A DNA stretch of 41,567 nt from a virus: the IMG/VR virus record IMGVR_UViG_3300023443_000076, positions 1-41,567 of that record; one strand, 5' to 3'. The notes beneath the pieces were generated by a model. The model was not told the origin of the DNA, ran no database searches, and worked only from the letters and a program-made list of their open reading frames with translations. Position numbers and translations under genes: made by a program. Shown here one piece after another: positions 29,131 to 36,728 of the stretch; position 1 is the first letter of the stretch, and the number at the start of each line of letters is the position of its first letter.

Positions 29131-29458
29131 ACCATTAGGCTTCTATGTGCTGATTGAAATGGAAATAGTTGAAGAGATTTCAGCAGGCGGTATCATTCTT
29201 GATCGTGATCTGGTGAGCAAAGAGCAAGATGCAACAGATACAGGCTATGTTCGCGCTATCGGACCTACTGCTTATTGTGGTTATCCTGGTTGCGATACTG
29301 AAGGTAAACTTTTAGTGCCTTATCAAATGTGGGGCTTAGAAGTAGGTCAGAAGATTGAGTATCGGAAGTTCGAAGGCAAGAAGTCCAGTGCCAAAGGATA
29401 CGAAAATTATCGATATATTCCAGACTCTCATATTATCGGAGTGATTAGCGATGAATAA
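29120..29458 (+). CDS. GroES-like co-chaperonin
   Basis: The 112-residue protein matches the Cpn10 fold pattern: KPLGFYVLIEMEIVEEISAG, GGIILDRD (about residues 20-27, the mobile-loop region that contacts GroEL), GYVRAIGPTAY and LEVGQKIEYRKFEGKKS. Like T4 gp31 it may replace host GroES for capsid folding, which fits its place just before scaffold and capsid genes. GGAGG precedes ATG 29120. Its last codons encode IIGVISDE and recur after the next gene. Confidence 0.78.
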   Translation: MHIKPLGFYVLIEMEIVEEISAGGIILDRDLVSKEQDATDTGYVRAIGPTAYCGYPGCDTEGKLLVPYQMWGLEVGQKIEYRKFEGKKSSAKGYENYRYIPDSHIIGVISDE

Positions 29459-29675
29459 TCAACATAAGAAAATAAAAGGTTATCGAGATCTCACCCAAGA
29501 AGAGATTGACTTAATGAACGACGGCAAAGAACTTGCCGAAAAGTGTCGCGAGTTCATTGAAAAGCTGCGAGCCGACCCAGCAACAGACCTGCGCTGGGTA
29601 AGTATTGGTGAGACTCATTTGCAACAGGGTTTCATGGCTGCCATCCGAAGTGTGGCAAAACCTACTACATTTTAA
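29451..29675 (+). CDS. Acb2/Tad1-type cyclic-nucleotide sponge (probable anti-CBASS / anti-Thoeris)
   Basis: The 74-residue protein reads IKGYRDLTQEEIDLMNDGKE, a middle helix, then TDLRWVSIGETHLQQGFMAA and IRSVAKP. This helical-hairpin pattern (GYR-L, E-I-x-L, D-RW--I--T-LQ-G-M---R-VA-P) is that of Acb2/Tad1 family proteins, which bind and sequester cyclic oligonucleotide signals of CBASS and Thoeris defence. The ATG overlaps the GroES-like stop region. The gene is bracketed by two copies of the GroES-like 3' end, showing later insertion into the head operon. Confidence 0.72.
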   Translation: MNNQHKKIKGYRDLTQEEIDLMNDGKELAEKCREFIEKLRADPATDLRWVSIGETHLQQGFMAAIRSVAKPTTF

Positions 29676-29698
29676 TATTGGAGTAATCAGCGATGGAT
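29674..29698 (+). repeat. Diverged copy of the GroES-like gene's 3' end
   Basis: The sequence from 29674 matches 29432-29456 in 20 of 25 bases, with most differences at third codon positions, so both encode I-G-V-I-S-D. Here it supplies only the ribosome site (TTGGAG) for the scaffold gene. Confidence 0.75.
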
Positions 29699-30463
29699 CC
29701 TAAACTAGTAGAAGAACAGCTTGATGTAGAAGATACAGAGCAAGTTGAGAATAAAGAGCAAGACCAACCTAAAACAGCAGAAGATGTAGCTCGCTCTGGC
29801 GGGTGGAAACCTCAAGATGAATGGGAAGGCGACCCGGCAGAATGGCGTAGCGCTGAAGTATTCAATGAGCGAGGCGAATGGATTGACCGTCATAAGAAGC
29901 AGCAGAAACAAATTGATGAGATGCAGTCCACATTCAACACACGCATGGATAACGCCAATAAGCTGCATCAACAACAGATTGAGCTACAAAAGGCTGATCT
30001 GATCCGTAAGCGTGATGATGCTATTGACTTAGCTGATAAAGGCGCTGCAAACGGCTATCAGGACGATATTGATAAACTCAATACCCAACCCACAGCAGTT
30101 GACGGGCAGTTAACACTTGATAGTTGGAATAGTTCTAATCCTTGGATTCTACAGAATAATCCTAAAGCAGCCTACGCCAAACAACAGTTTGGCATGTATC
30201 AAGGTCAAGGTATGAGTTCTGATGCGGCATTAAGCAATATGGAGAATGATGTTAATCGTGAGTTTCCAGATATAAACCCTGGACGTGACAGGCAACCAAC
30301 TTCTGAAGGTGGTAGTCGACCAGGTAATACACGTGGGGCGAGTAAGATGACTTGGTCTGAACTTACTAACGACGAACTGAAATATTATCGAGCCATGCCT
30401 GAAGCGTGGAAATCAAAGGCTGAATATTTGCAAGCAGTACAAGATACTAAAGGTGAATCATAA
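29693..30463 (+). CDS. Head scaffolding protein
   Basis: The 256-residue acidic, Gln-rich, helical protein (DPKLVEEQLDVEDTEQ..., coiled coil at about residues 60-125, RKRDDAIDLADKGAANGY...) stands between portal and capsid genes. Low sequence complexity, coiled coil and position indicate a scaffold. The C-terminal MTWSELTNDELKYYRAMPEAWK could be the coat-binding helix. Confidence 0.72.
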   Translation: MDPKLVEEQLDVEDTEQVENKEQDQPKTAEDVARSGGWKPQDEWEGDPAEWRSAEVFNERGEWIDRHKKQQKQIDEMQSTFNTRMDNANKLHQQQIELQKADLIRKRDDAIDLADKGAANGYQDDIDKLNTQPTAVDGQLTLDSWNSSNPWILQNNPKAAYAKQQFGMYQGQGMSSDAALSNMENDVNREFPDINPGRDRQPTSEGGSRPGNTRGASKMTWSELTNDELKYYRAMPEAWKSKAEYLQAVQDTKGES

Positions 30464-30990
30464 TGAACAAACGTAAAAAGCCAGAAACTAAGCCAGGAAC
30501 TAAGCGCGTGACAGTAAAACGTGGACGCACAGGTGCAGATTTACCCCCAGCTATGCAGATGACCGAGGGCGGTTTAGTTTCTGGGTCACGCGAAGAGGTG
30601 GCCCATTCGTCTGGTAAACCTGAGCGGGTATCCATGCATAACATGGTGAAATTGAATATACCTGCCCATTTGATGAAGCCTGGTTATTATCATAGATGGT
30701 TCCAAGGTCGTGATGGTCGTATTTCTCATGCTCAAGCTGCATACTATGAGCATGTTACTGATGAACAAGGTAATAACTTAACAGTTCAAAGCGGGCCGTA
30801 TACAATGTATGCTATGCGATTGCCGCAAAAATATAGAGATGAAGATATTTTGTTGAAAAAGAAAAGAGTTCAGGCTACACTTGAGGCAGAAGCGCAAATT
30901 GGCCCCAACGAGTATGCACCTGATCCTGAGACGGGACGTGCAGAAGGTGGGGCAAGCGCGATTAGGCATCACATTAGCGATAGTCCATAA
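30463..30990 (+). CDS. Conserved head-module protein
   Basis: A 175-residue protein with a very basic start (NKRKKPETKPGTKRVTVKRG) and MHNMVKLNIPAHLMKPGYYHRWF then GRISHAQAAYYEHVTDEQGN. Proteins of this type regularly lie between scaffold and capsid genes of similar podophages. Exact role unknown; possibly a minor head protein. Overlaps the scaffold stop (TAATG). Confidence 0.6.
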   Translation: MNKRKKPETKPGTKRVTVKRGRTGADLPPAMQMTEGGLVSGSREEVAHSSGKPERVSMHNMVKLNIPAHLMKPGYYHRWFQGRDGRISHAQAAYYEHVTDEQGNNLTVQSGPYTMYAMRLPQKYRDEDILLKKKRVQATLEAEAQIGPNEYAPDPETGRAEGGASAIRHHISDSP

Positions 30991-31007
30991 GCCATAACTC
31001 ATCAAAC

Positions 31008-31087
31008 GGTAGACCGCCGGAGTTGATCGAGAAACGAACAAGGGATTAAACCCTTATCATTTTTCTTTTAATATTAGGAGGTCTACC
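31008..31087 (+). promoter_or_regulatory. Leader with long-range pairing across the ribosome site
   Basis: GGTAGACC (31008-31015) is the perfect complement of GGTCTACC (31080-31087), which overlaps the AGGAGG ribosome site and reaches the ATG at 31088. Between them AAGGG/CCCTT forms a hairpin followed by a T-rich stretch. It could tune expression of the abundant head protein. Confidence 0.45.
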
Positions 31088-31645
31088 ATGCCCGGTGGAT
31101 TCAAATTAGCCAATACGGACTCCCAAGGAGACGTAACAGGCAAACAAAAAACATTTGCTGTTCTTGCAGCAACCACAGAAGTAATTGTTCCTGGCGATCT
31201 TGTCCGCATTGCAGGTACTGCAAATGCTCAAGGTGTCGCTGATGTATCAATTGCTCCTACTAGTACAGCTTCTACTGGTGTTGTTCAGTCGGTTGACTTG
31301 ACATTAGCTGGTGAAGCTCTCTCTCAAACACATCACGTATCTGGTACGTTGGGCACCATTAAGGTCAATGTTGATCCTAATGCCCTGTATGAAGTCGATG
31401 TTGCAAATGGTCCCTTGTTAATCACTGAAGTTGGTCTAAATGCTCCCGCTGTTGTTACTGAAGCAACGGCATCTGGTAGCTTATTCCCTTCTGTGATGCA
31501 GGTTAACCGCACTGGCGCCGCTACTACTGCGACACTCCCCCTACATATCGTGGCTTTGAAAGAAGATGCTGCAGGTGTATTGGGTAATGTCGCAATTGTA
31601 CGGATTAATGAATCTACTGTAGCGCCTGGCGCGACCGGTATCTAA
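31088..31645 (+). CDS. Head decoration / stabilisation protein
   Basis: The 185-residue protein (MPGGFKLANTDSQGDVTGKQ...) is Ala/Thr/Val-rich and all-beta in appearance, with no charged clusters. It directly precedes the major capsid gene, the normal place for a cement protein, and has one of the strongest ribosome sites in the window (AGGAGG). Confidence 0.68.
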   Translation: MPGGFKLANTDSQGDVTGKQKTFAVLAATTEVIVPGDLVRIAGTANAQGVADVSIAPTSTASTGVVQSVDLTLAGEALSQTHHVSGTLGTIKVNVDPNALYEVDVANGPLLITEVGLNAPAVVTEATASGSLFPSVMQVNRTGAATTATLPLHIVALKEDAAGVLGNVAIVRINESTVAPGATGI

Positions 31646-31658
31646 GGGAGTATAAATT

Positions 31659-32582
31659 ATGGCTTCTGGCACTATTAGTACAGGTTCGGTCCCTAGACTT
31701 TTACAGGAAGGGGTCGCGAATGTTTTTGGTAACTCTCTGGATGAACATCCTACTAAGTGGGATAAGATGTTCATGGTGAATCAATCTTCAAAAGCTTTTG
31801 AGGTTGATGTTCAGTTAGAGGGTTTTAATCGGGCGTCAAGCAAACCTGAAGGCGATGATATTACTTTTGATTCGCGCCAACAGGGTTTTACGCCTAAATA
31901 CTTACACTCAACTTTTGCTAAAGGTTACATTGTTACTGAAGAGGCTCTAGATGATGAACTCTATGGTCAACTGAAGGACGGTGCCCGAGCATTAGCACGT
32001 GTGATGTCAATCACCAAGGAACTTGAAGGCGCTGCTGTTTATAACAACGGCTTTGATACTGCGGTTACAATGACAGATGGTGACGGCTTACCGCTGTTTT
32101 CAACTGCTCATGTGAACGGTCCTTCTGGTGGCACTTTCTCAAACCGGCTGACTGTTGATGCTGATCTAAGTGAGGCAGCTCTTGAAGATCTGCTCATTCA
32201 GATTCAGACGATCAATGATGCACGGGGTTTGCCCGCAAATCTTCAGGCTATGATGCTGATTCATGCGCCCGCAAATAGCTTTGAGGCTCAGCGCATTCTA
32301 GGCTCAGTGCTGCAGAATGACACAGGTAACAACGCTACCAACGCTATTCGGGATATGAACGCTATTCGGGATGGCAACATCTCCAATCCGTTCTTGACTG
32401 ATGCAGATGCTTGGTTCTTGACTACTGATGCACCTCACGGTATGAAGTATTACACACGCCGTGCTGTACGTTTTGGTCAAGATAACGCCTTTACTTCTGG
32501 TAATGCGCGTTTCAAAGCTGATGAGCGTTATAGCTTCGGCTGGACAGACCCACGTGGTGCCTTTGGCTCAAGTGGTGCTTAA
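31659..32582 (+). CDS. Major capsid protein (HK97 fold)
   Basis: The 307-residue protein has the arrangement of a tailed-phage coat protein without a protease domain: N-terminal arm (SVPRLLQEGVANVFGNSL), FAKGYIVTEEALDDELYGQL (about residues 85-105), a long spine helix (ARALARVMSITKELEGAAVY), GDGLPLFSTAHVNGPSGG (about 140-157), an A-domain with LIQIQTINDARG and a C-terminal TDPRGAFGSS. Codons look like those of highly expressed genes. Flanked by cement protein and beta-helix protein. Confidence 0.88.
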   Translation: MASGTISTGSVPRLLQEGVANVFGNSLDEHPTKWDKMFMVNQSSKAFEVDVQLEGFNRASSKPEGDDITFDSRQQGFTPKYLHSTFAKGYIVTEEALDDELYGQLKDGARALARVMSITKELEGAAVYNNGFDTAVTMTDGDGLPLFSTAHVNGPSGGTFSNRLTVDADLSEAALEDLLIQIQTINDARGLPANLQAMMLIHAPANSFEAQRILGSVLQNDTGNNATNAIRDMNAIRDGNISNPFLTDADAWFLTTDAPHGMKYYTRRAVRFGQDNAFTSGNARFKADERYSFGWTDPRGAFGSSGA

Positions 32583-32592
32583 ACGATAGACG

Positions 32593-32614
32593 GAGGGGGC
32601 TTAACGGCCCTCTT
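32593..32614 (+). terminator. Weak hairpin after capsid gene
   Basis: GAGGG (32593-32597) pairs with CCCTC (32608-32612), with further GC pairing inside, followed by TTCT. The short T-run suggests partial termination or transcript stabilisation. Confidence 0.45.
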
Positions 32615-32671
32615 CTATTCGAACTATAAATTGATTCATATTGGACCCTAAAGGGTTTATAGGAGAATAAA

Positions 32672-33637
32672 ATGGGCGGACCAACTAATTTCCCTCTTGG
32701 ATTTCAAAACGGAATTTCTCTTCGGGGCGTTCCTGTTGAGATTCCAGTAGCAGGACAAGTATTCTGGGTTGATTCAACTTCTACTGTGGTTAAAGGTGGC
32801 GTTGGTAGCTCAAACGGTAATCCAGGAACATATCAAAAACCTTTCGCAACATTAGATTTTGCAATTGGCCAATGTACAGCAAACCGAGGTGATGTTATTT
32901 ATCTCAAGCCTGGTCACACTGAAACAATTGGTGCTGCGGCTGCTGTTGATCTTGATGTTGCTGGCGTTACTGTTATTGGTCTGGGTACTGGTACTTTGCA
33001 GCCCCGATTAGATTACACCGCGACAGCAGGAACTGTTGAAGTGAATGCAGACAATATTAGTATTGTCAATGTTAACTTCCACGCCAATGTTCCAGCCGTT
33101 GTGATCGGATTGAGTGTCTTAACATTAGCAACTGATCTCTTAGTAAAAGGTTGTACATTTGATGTTGAGACTACAACCACTGATGAATTCGTTATTTCTA
33201 TCAATGTAGGTGTCGGCTGTGATCGCATTATCATTGAAGATAATATAATGGATATGGGGTTAGGTGGTGCGGCTCGCGGGATAGCGTATGTTGGTGCCAC
33301 AGCCGGTGCTACTGTTCGACGCAATCGGATTGTAGGTGATTATTCAGTAGCTTGTATTGGTGGCGATACTACATTATCTACTGAAATTTACATTGAAGAT
33401 AATATGTTGATCCAAGGTGGTACTGGTGGGCTCAATGCAGTAGCAGTAATTGTAATGCTGACTGGAACCACTGGAGTCGTTAGGAACAATGATATTGTCT
33501 GCGATGTTGCAACCTTCGCACTTCAAACGGTCGCTGATACTATGTCATTTATACGAAACCAGAGAACGGATGATATCGGTGAGGCTAAAACCTCTGTTGA
33601 TATTTCCGCATCTGTTACTGTTTCAGCTGACGCTTAA
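32672..33637 (+). CDS. Right-handed beta-helix head or decoration protein
   Basis: The 321-residue protein has short beta repeats typical of a pectate-lyase-like helix: VDLDVAGVTVIGLGTGT, NADNISIVNVNFHANVP, LLVKGCTFDVET, CDRIIIEDNIMDMG, ATVRRNRIVGD, TEIYIEDNMLIQGG, GVVRNNDIV. The N-terminal NGNPGTYQKPFATLDFAIGQ is a known cap pattern. Its location right after the capsid gene suggests a capsid-surface protein; no catalytic residues were identified. Confidence 0.7.
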   Translation: MGGPTNFPLGFQNGISLRGVPVEIPVAGQVFWVDSTSTVVKGGVGSSNGNPGTYQKPFATLDFAIGQCTANRGDVIYLKPGHTETIGAAAAVDLDVAGVTVIGLGTGTLQPRLDYTATAGTVEVNADNISIVNVNFHANVPAVVIGLSVLTLATDLLVKGCTFDVETTTTDEFVISINVGVGCDRIIIEDNIMDMGLGGAARGIAYVGATAGATVRRNRIVGDYSVACIGGDTTLSTEIYIEDNMLIQGGTGGLNAVAVIVMLTGTTGVVRNNDIVCDVATFALQTVADTMSFIRNQRTDDIGEAKTSVDISASVTVSADA

Positions 33638-33642
33638 TAAGC

Positions 33643-33663
33643 AGGGGCTTCGGCCCCTTTTTT
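33643..33663 (+). terminator. Intrinsic terminator
   Basis: AGGGGC-TTCG-GCCCCT with a UUCG-type tetraloop followed by a run of six T (33658-33663). It is the clearest rho-independent terminator in the window and lies six bases past the beta-helix gene. Confidence 0.9.
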
Positions 33664-33674
33664 AGGAGATTATT

Positions 33675-34010
33675 ATGCGACCAATTGTTAAAACAGTTAC
33701 TTCAGCAACTCAATCTGACCCTATTGTAGTTAACTGGCGCGGTGGGCAATCAGCCTTCGCGGTGGCTATAGGTGTTGATTTGAATCCTGGGGTGCTTACC
33801 TACACTGTAGAGCATACCTTTGATGCCCCTGATGGCTTCACAAGTGCTGCTGATTACAACACTAATGCAACTTGGCGCGCTACCACTGGGTTAACAGCAT
33901 TGACTGCTACGGATGAGGGGAATATTGCATTCCCTGTACGTGCCATGCGTCTTAATGTTACAGCGTTTACATCCGGTAGCGCTGAAATTACTGTTATTCA
34001 GAGCAACTAA
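33675..34010 (+). CDS. Small head protein
   Basis: A 111-residue all-beta protein (MRPIVKTVTSATQSDPIVVN...) with WRGGQSAFAVAIGVDLNPGV and a GSAEITVIQSN end, typical of small capsid or neck proteins. AGGAG precedes it. Confidence 0.58.
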   Translation: MRPIVKTVTSATQSDPIVVNWRGGQSAFAVAIGVDLNPGVLTYTVEHTFDAPDGFTSAADYNTNATWRATTGLTALTATDEGNIAFPVRAMRLNVTAFTSGSAEITVIQSN

Positions 34011-34020
34011 GGAGGCTGTT

Positions 34021-34551
34021 ATGGGTGCTATTGGAGGAAGTGGAGTATCAATAGAAGAAGCATTGCCTTTAGATGGAAGTCAGGCAATGACAGGGACGCT
34101 GTCGATTGACCAGAATGCTAATGGATCTGCATTAGTCATTGACTCAGAATCTACTACTGTTGATGTTTTTAATATAGATGCTCCTGCTACTACTACTGGT
34201 AATGTAATTATTTGCGATAATGCAGATAGTCTCACAACGGGTAAAATCTTAGATCTAAGATCTAATTCGAGTGATACTAGTAACAGATTTTTAGCATTTA
34301 TAAGGAATACTAATACTGCTGCCACAGGGGCTACATGCTTGGGCATTACTCAGAATGCTACTAGACAAGCTATAGAAATTGGCATGGGGACAGTAGATGC
34401 TGGTTACATTGATTTTCGAGGAACTGCTGATGCTGATGCCACTAGTGCTATTAGTACTTTAACAACATCTGGTGCAACCACGCATCATGTTCAGGTAGAG
34501 ATCAACGGCGTGAAAGCTTGGATAGCTGTTTCAACTACTAATCCATCATAA
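34021..34551 (+). CDS. Head fibre / decoration-like protein
   Basis: A 176-residue Thr/Ala/Asp-rich protein. Residues about 15-40 (LPLDGSQAMTGTLSIDQNAN) match a short motif common in phage fibre and decoration proteins, and the rest looks beta-helical. The start is the ATG behind GGAGG at 34021; the longer open frame upstream lies inside the previous gene. Confidence 0.6.
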   Translation: MGAIGGSGVSIEEALPLDGSQAMTGTLSIDQNANGSALVIDSESTTVDVFNIDAPATTTGNVIICDNADSLTTGKILDLRSNSSDTSNRFLAFIRNTNTAATGATCLGITQNATRQAIEIGMGTVDAGYIDFRGTADADATSAISTLTTSGATTHHVQVEINGVKAWIAVSTTNPS

Positions 34552-34561
34552 GAGAATTCAA

Positions 34562-34714
34562 ATGAATGAGTTAACTAATGAAGAATTAGCCGCTTTATTA
34601 CAGATTGTTAATGCTGTCTCAATTAAAGGCAGTGATGCACGATTAATAGTTGGGATTTTAGACAAATTAGAAAATTCTTTGCAGTCTCCGAATGAAGAGG
34701 ACGCGAAACATTAA
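34562..34714 (+). CDS. Hypothetical small protein
   Basis: A 50-residue helical protein (MNELTNEELAALLQIVNAVS...) ending SPNEEDAKH. It follows the fibre-like gene by ten bases. No family was recognised. Confidence 0.45.
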   Translation: MNELTNEELAALLQIVNAVSIKGSDARLIVGILDKLENSLQSPNEEDAKH

Positions 34715-34736
34715 CAGCCGCACAAATGGGAGCTTT

Positions 34737-35003
34737 ATGAGATTATTATTGATCTTGTTATTTATTAGCCTCAGCAGTTGTGTTGTTGTAGGAGGTCCAA
34801 GCGAAGATCCACCATTGGACAAATATTTTATTGAGGTTAATTACTACCAGGATTTAAAGGCATTAAAGAAAGTGTGTGGGCTAAAGCTTATTGGTTGTGC
34901 TGAACCATATGTTAATCCCTGTAAGATTCACCTTTTAAAACAAGATTGGCATGTATACATACTCGAATCACAACACTGTTTTCACGGATTCTGGCACGAT
35001 TAA
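34737..35003 (+). CDS. Small lipoprotein
   Basis: The 88-residue protein has a lipoprotein signal (MRLLLILLFISLSSC, lipobox LSSC with Cys15) and a mature part with five further Cys. Its end (WHVYILESQHCFHGFWHD) resembles, in degenerate form, the HE-x-x-H-C region of small phage lipoproteins of suspected metallopeptidase ancestry. Here Glu/His ligands are partly missing. A periplasm-facing role such as superinfection exclusion is possible. Confidence 0.6.
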   Translation: MRLLLILLFISLSSCVVVGGPSEDPPLDKYFIEVNYYQDLKALKKVCGLKLIGCAEPYVNPCKIHLLKQDWHVYILESQHCFHGFWHD

Positions 35004-35025
35004 ATTAATTAAGTAGGGGTAGATT

Positions 35026-35148
35026 ATGAGCAGAATGAGAGAAACACTACAGCAAGAGGCAGGCCACCAATTGCCTCAACAAAGTACTAAATCAAATAAC
35101 TCTAATAAAAAAGTGCGTAAGAACTCCGGTAAATCTCGGAGATACTAA
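35026..35148 (+). CDS. Small basic hypothetical protein
   Basis: A 40-residue Gln/Asn/Lys-rich protein (MSRMRETLQQEAGHQLPQQS...), directly followed by the next ATG. Likely disordered; role unknown. Confidence 0.45.
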   Translation: MSRMRETLQQEAGHQLPQQSTKSNNSNKKVRKNSGKSRRY

Positions 35149-35406
35149 ATGAGACGGAAGAATAGATTTATATCTGGTGATCATAACGCCATCAGCGATA
35201 TTTCAGGGCAGAAGTTTAAACGCTCTGAGATGTCGTTTAATTGGAAAGGCGAATTAGTCCATACCGCCACTGAGTTTGAACCTAAAGAGGCTCAGATTGA
35301 TATCAGAGGCCGCAAAGAACAAATTGCTGTGACTGATGGGACCAGAACACAATCAGATGATCCGCCCCTTTTAGATCCACCAATATCAGGTAGTCAATTA
35401 TTATGA
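35149..35406 (+). CDS. Conserved podophage head-neck protein
   Basis: The 85-residue protein (MRRKNRFISGDHNAISDISG...) continues GQKFKRSEMSFNWKGELVH and PKEAQIDIRGRKEQ, a pattern I know from small proteins just upstream of gp4-like genes in podophages. Structural role inferred from position. Confidence 0.6.
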   Translation: MRRKNRFISGDHNAISDISGQKFKRSEMSFNWKGELVHTATEFEPKEAQIDIRGRKEQIAVTDGTRTQSDDPPLLDPPISGSQLL

Positions 35407-36728
35407 CTGATGTGCTAACAGCTACAGCGAGAGATATCGTTAACGGGGCATTAAGGCTTATAGGTGAGATTGATGCTAATCAGTCTGCAGATGCCTCACA
35501 GACGCAAGACGGGCTGGAAGCATTGAATTTCTTGGTTAAGAGCTGGCAGGCACAAGGATTGCATCTTTGGACTAAAACAGAAGGTATCTTATTCCTCGAC
35601 AAAGGAAGGACTAATTATAACTTAGGCCCAACTGGTGACGAAGCTGGCAATGATGATGACTTTGTTAATACCGAGCTTGCTGTTGCTGGTGTCGCCACTG
35701 ATCGTACACTAACTTTAGACTCCACCACGGGCATGGAAGGCGCTAGTGATATCCTAACGTCTGATCCTTCCGAATCACTGCAGGGATGGACGGCAGTAGG
35801 CGGAACAATCGCTATTGTAGCTACTTCCTTTGTAGTTTCTAATGCTGCAGCGGTAGCAGGTGAGGCAGAACGCACAATTACAGGCCTTACTGTAGGTAGA
35901 ACATACCGTGTAATTTCAGGTTTCACAAAGGGCTTGAGCCCATCTGTTACTTATTCCATTAAGGATGGAGCTACAACATTAGGAACCGAGACATTAACAG
36001 CTACAGGCACATCTAAATTCGAGTTTACAGCTACTCAGACCAGCCACACGCTTGAAATCCTCAATGGCGATACAGCAGCGACCAATGAGACAACAACAAC
36101 TTCTATCGTCATCCTAGACAACACAACAGGTGATTTGATTGGTATTCGACTGGATGATAATACAAGGCAGTGGAGTAAAATTGTTGAAGTCTTAAGCACT
36201 ACACAGGTGTTTAATGCTGACGGCCTAACAAGTGCAGCGGCTATTAATAACAGCGTGTTTTCTATTCCTGAGTTGATTTCAAGACCTGTCCGTATATTAC
36301 AATTGAGACGTGACAAGATAGGCACTACTGATGAGATTGAGGCCAATCAATGGTCACGTGAAGAATATTTTGCACAACCTGATAAGACATCAGAAGGCAC
36401 CATAAACAACTGGTACTATAGTCCACAGCTAACAGATGGACGGCTTTATATCTGGCAAACAGCTAATGATGTTGACCAGGTAGCTAGGTTCACATTTGAA
36501 CGACCTATTGATATCACTGATGACACTACAGACAAAGCGGATTTCCCGTCCGAGTGGTTCAGAACCTTAAAATATAATCTTGCTGTAGATATTGCCCCTG
36601 AATACCGAATACCTCAAGACAGATTAGATAGGCTGACATTTAAAGCCGAACAATTGTTAGAGAATTCTTTAGGGTTTGATTTTGAAGCCGATTCAATGGA
36701 TATGCAGCCTGATTTGGGGAGAGGTTAA
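35403..36728 (+). CDS. P22 gp4-like tail accessory / head-closure protein with inserted domain
   Basis: The 441-residue protein plugs the portal after packaging. The start (TARDIVNGALRLIGEIDANQ, then GLEALNFLVKSWQAQGLHLW) and the end (EANQWSREEYFAQPDKTSEG, NNWYYSPQ, SEWFRTLKYNLAVDIAPEYR) match the gp4 family, usually 160-230 residues. The middle carries extra material at about residues 75-275, including a beta-sandwich-like part (LQGWTAVGGTIAIV...YRVISGFTKG...TTTSIVILDN) like a carbohydrate-binding module. Confidence 0.8.
   Translation: MTDVLTATARDIVNGALRLIGEIDANQSADASQTQDGLEALNFLVKSWQAQGLHLWTKTEGILFLDKGRTNYNLGPTGDEAGNDDDFVNTELAVAGVATDRTLTLDSTTGMEGASDILTSDPSESLQGWTAVGGTIAIVATSFVVSNAAAVAGEAERTITGLTVGRTYRVISGFTKGLSPSVTYSIKDGATTLGTETLTATGTSKFEFTATQTSHTLEILNGDTAATNETTTTSIVILDNTTGDLIGIRLDDNTRQWSKIVEVLSTTQVFNADGLTSAAAINNSVFSIPELISRPVRILQLRRDKIGTTDEIEANQWSREEYFAQPDKTSEGTINNWYYSPQLTDGRLYIWQTANDVDQVARFTFERPIDITDDTTDKADFPSEWFRTLKYNLAVDIAPEYRIPQDRLDRLTFKAEQLLENSLGFDFEADSMDMQPDLGRG

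Noticed and set aside
33013-33324. Minus-strand 103-codon frame in the beta-helix gene
   Set aside because: Antisense shadow of a repetitive Val/Thr/Ala-rich gene without start signals.
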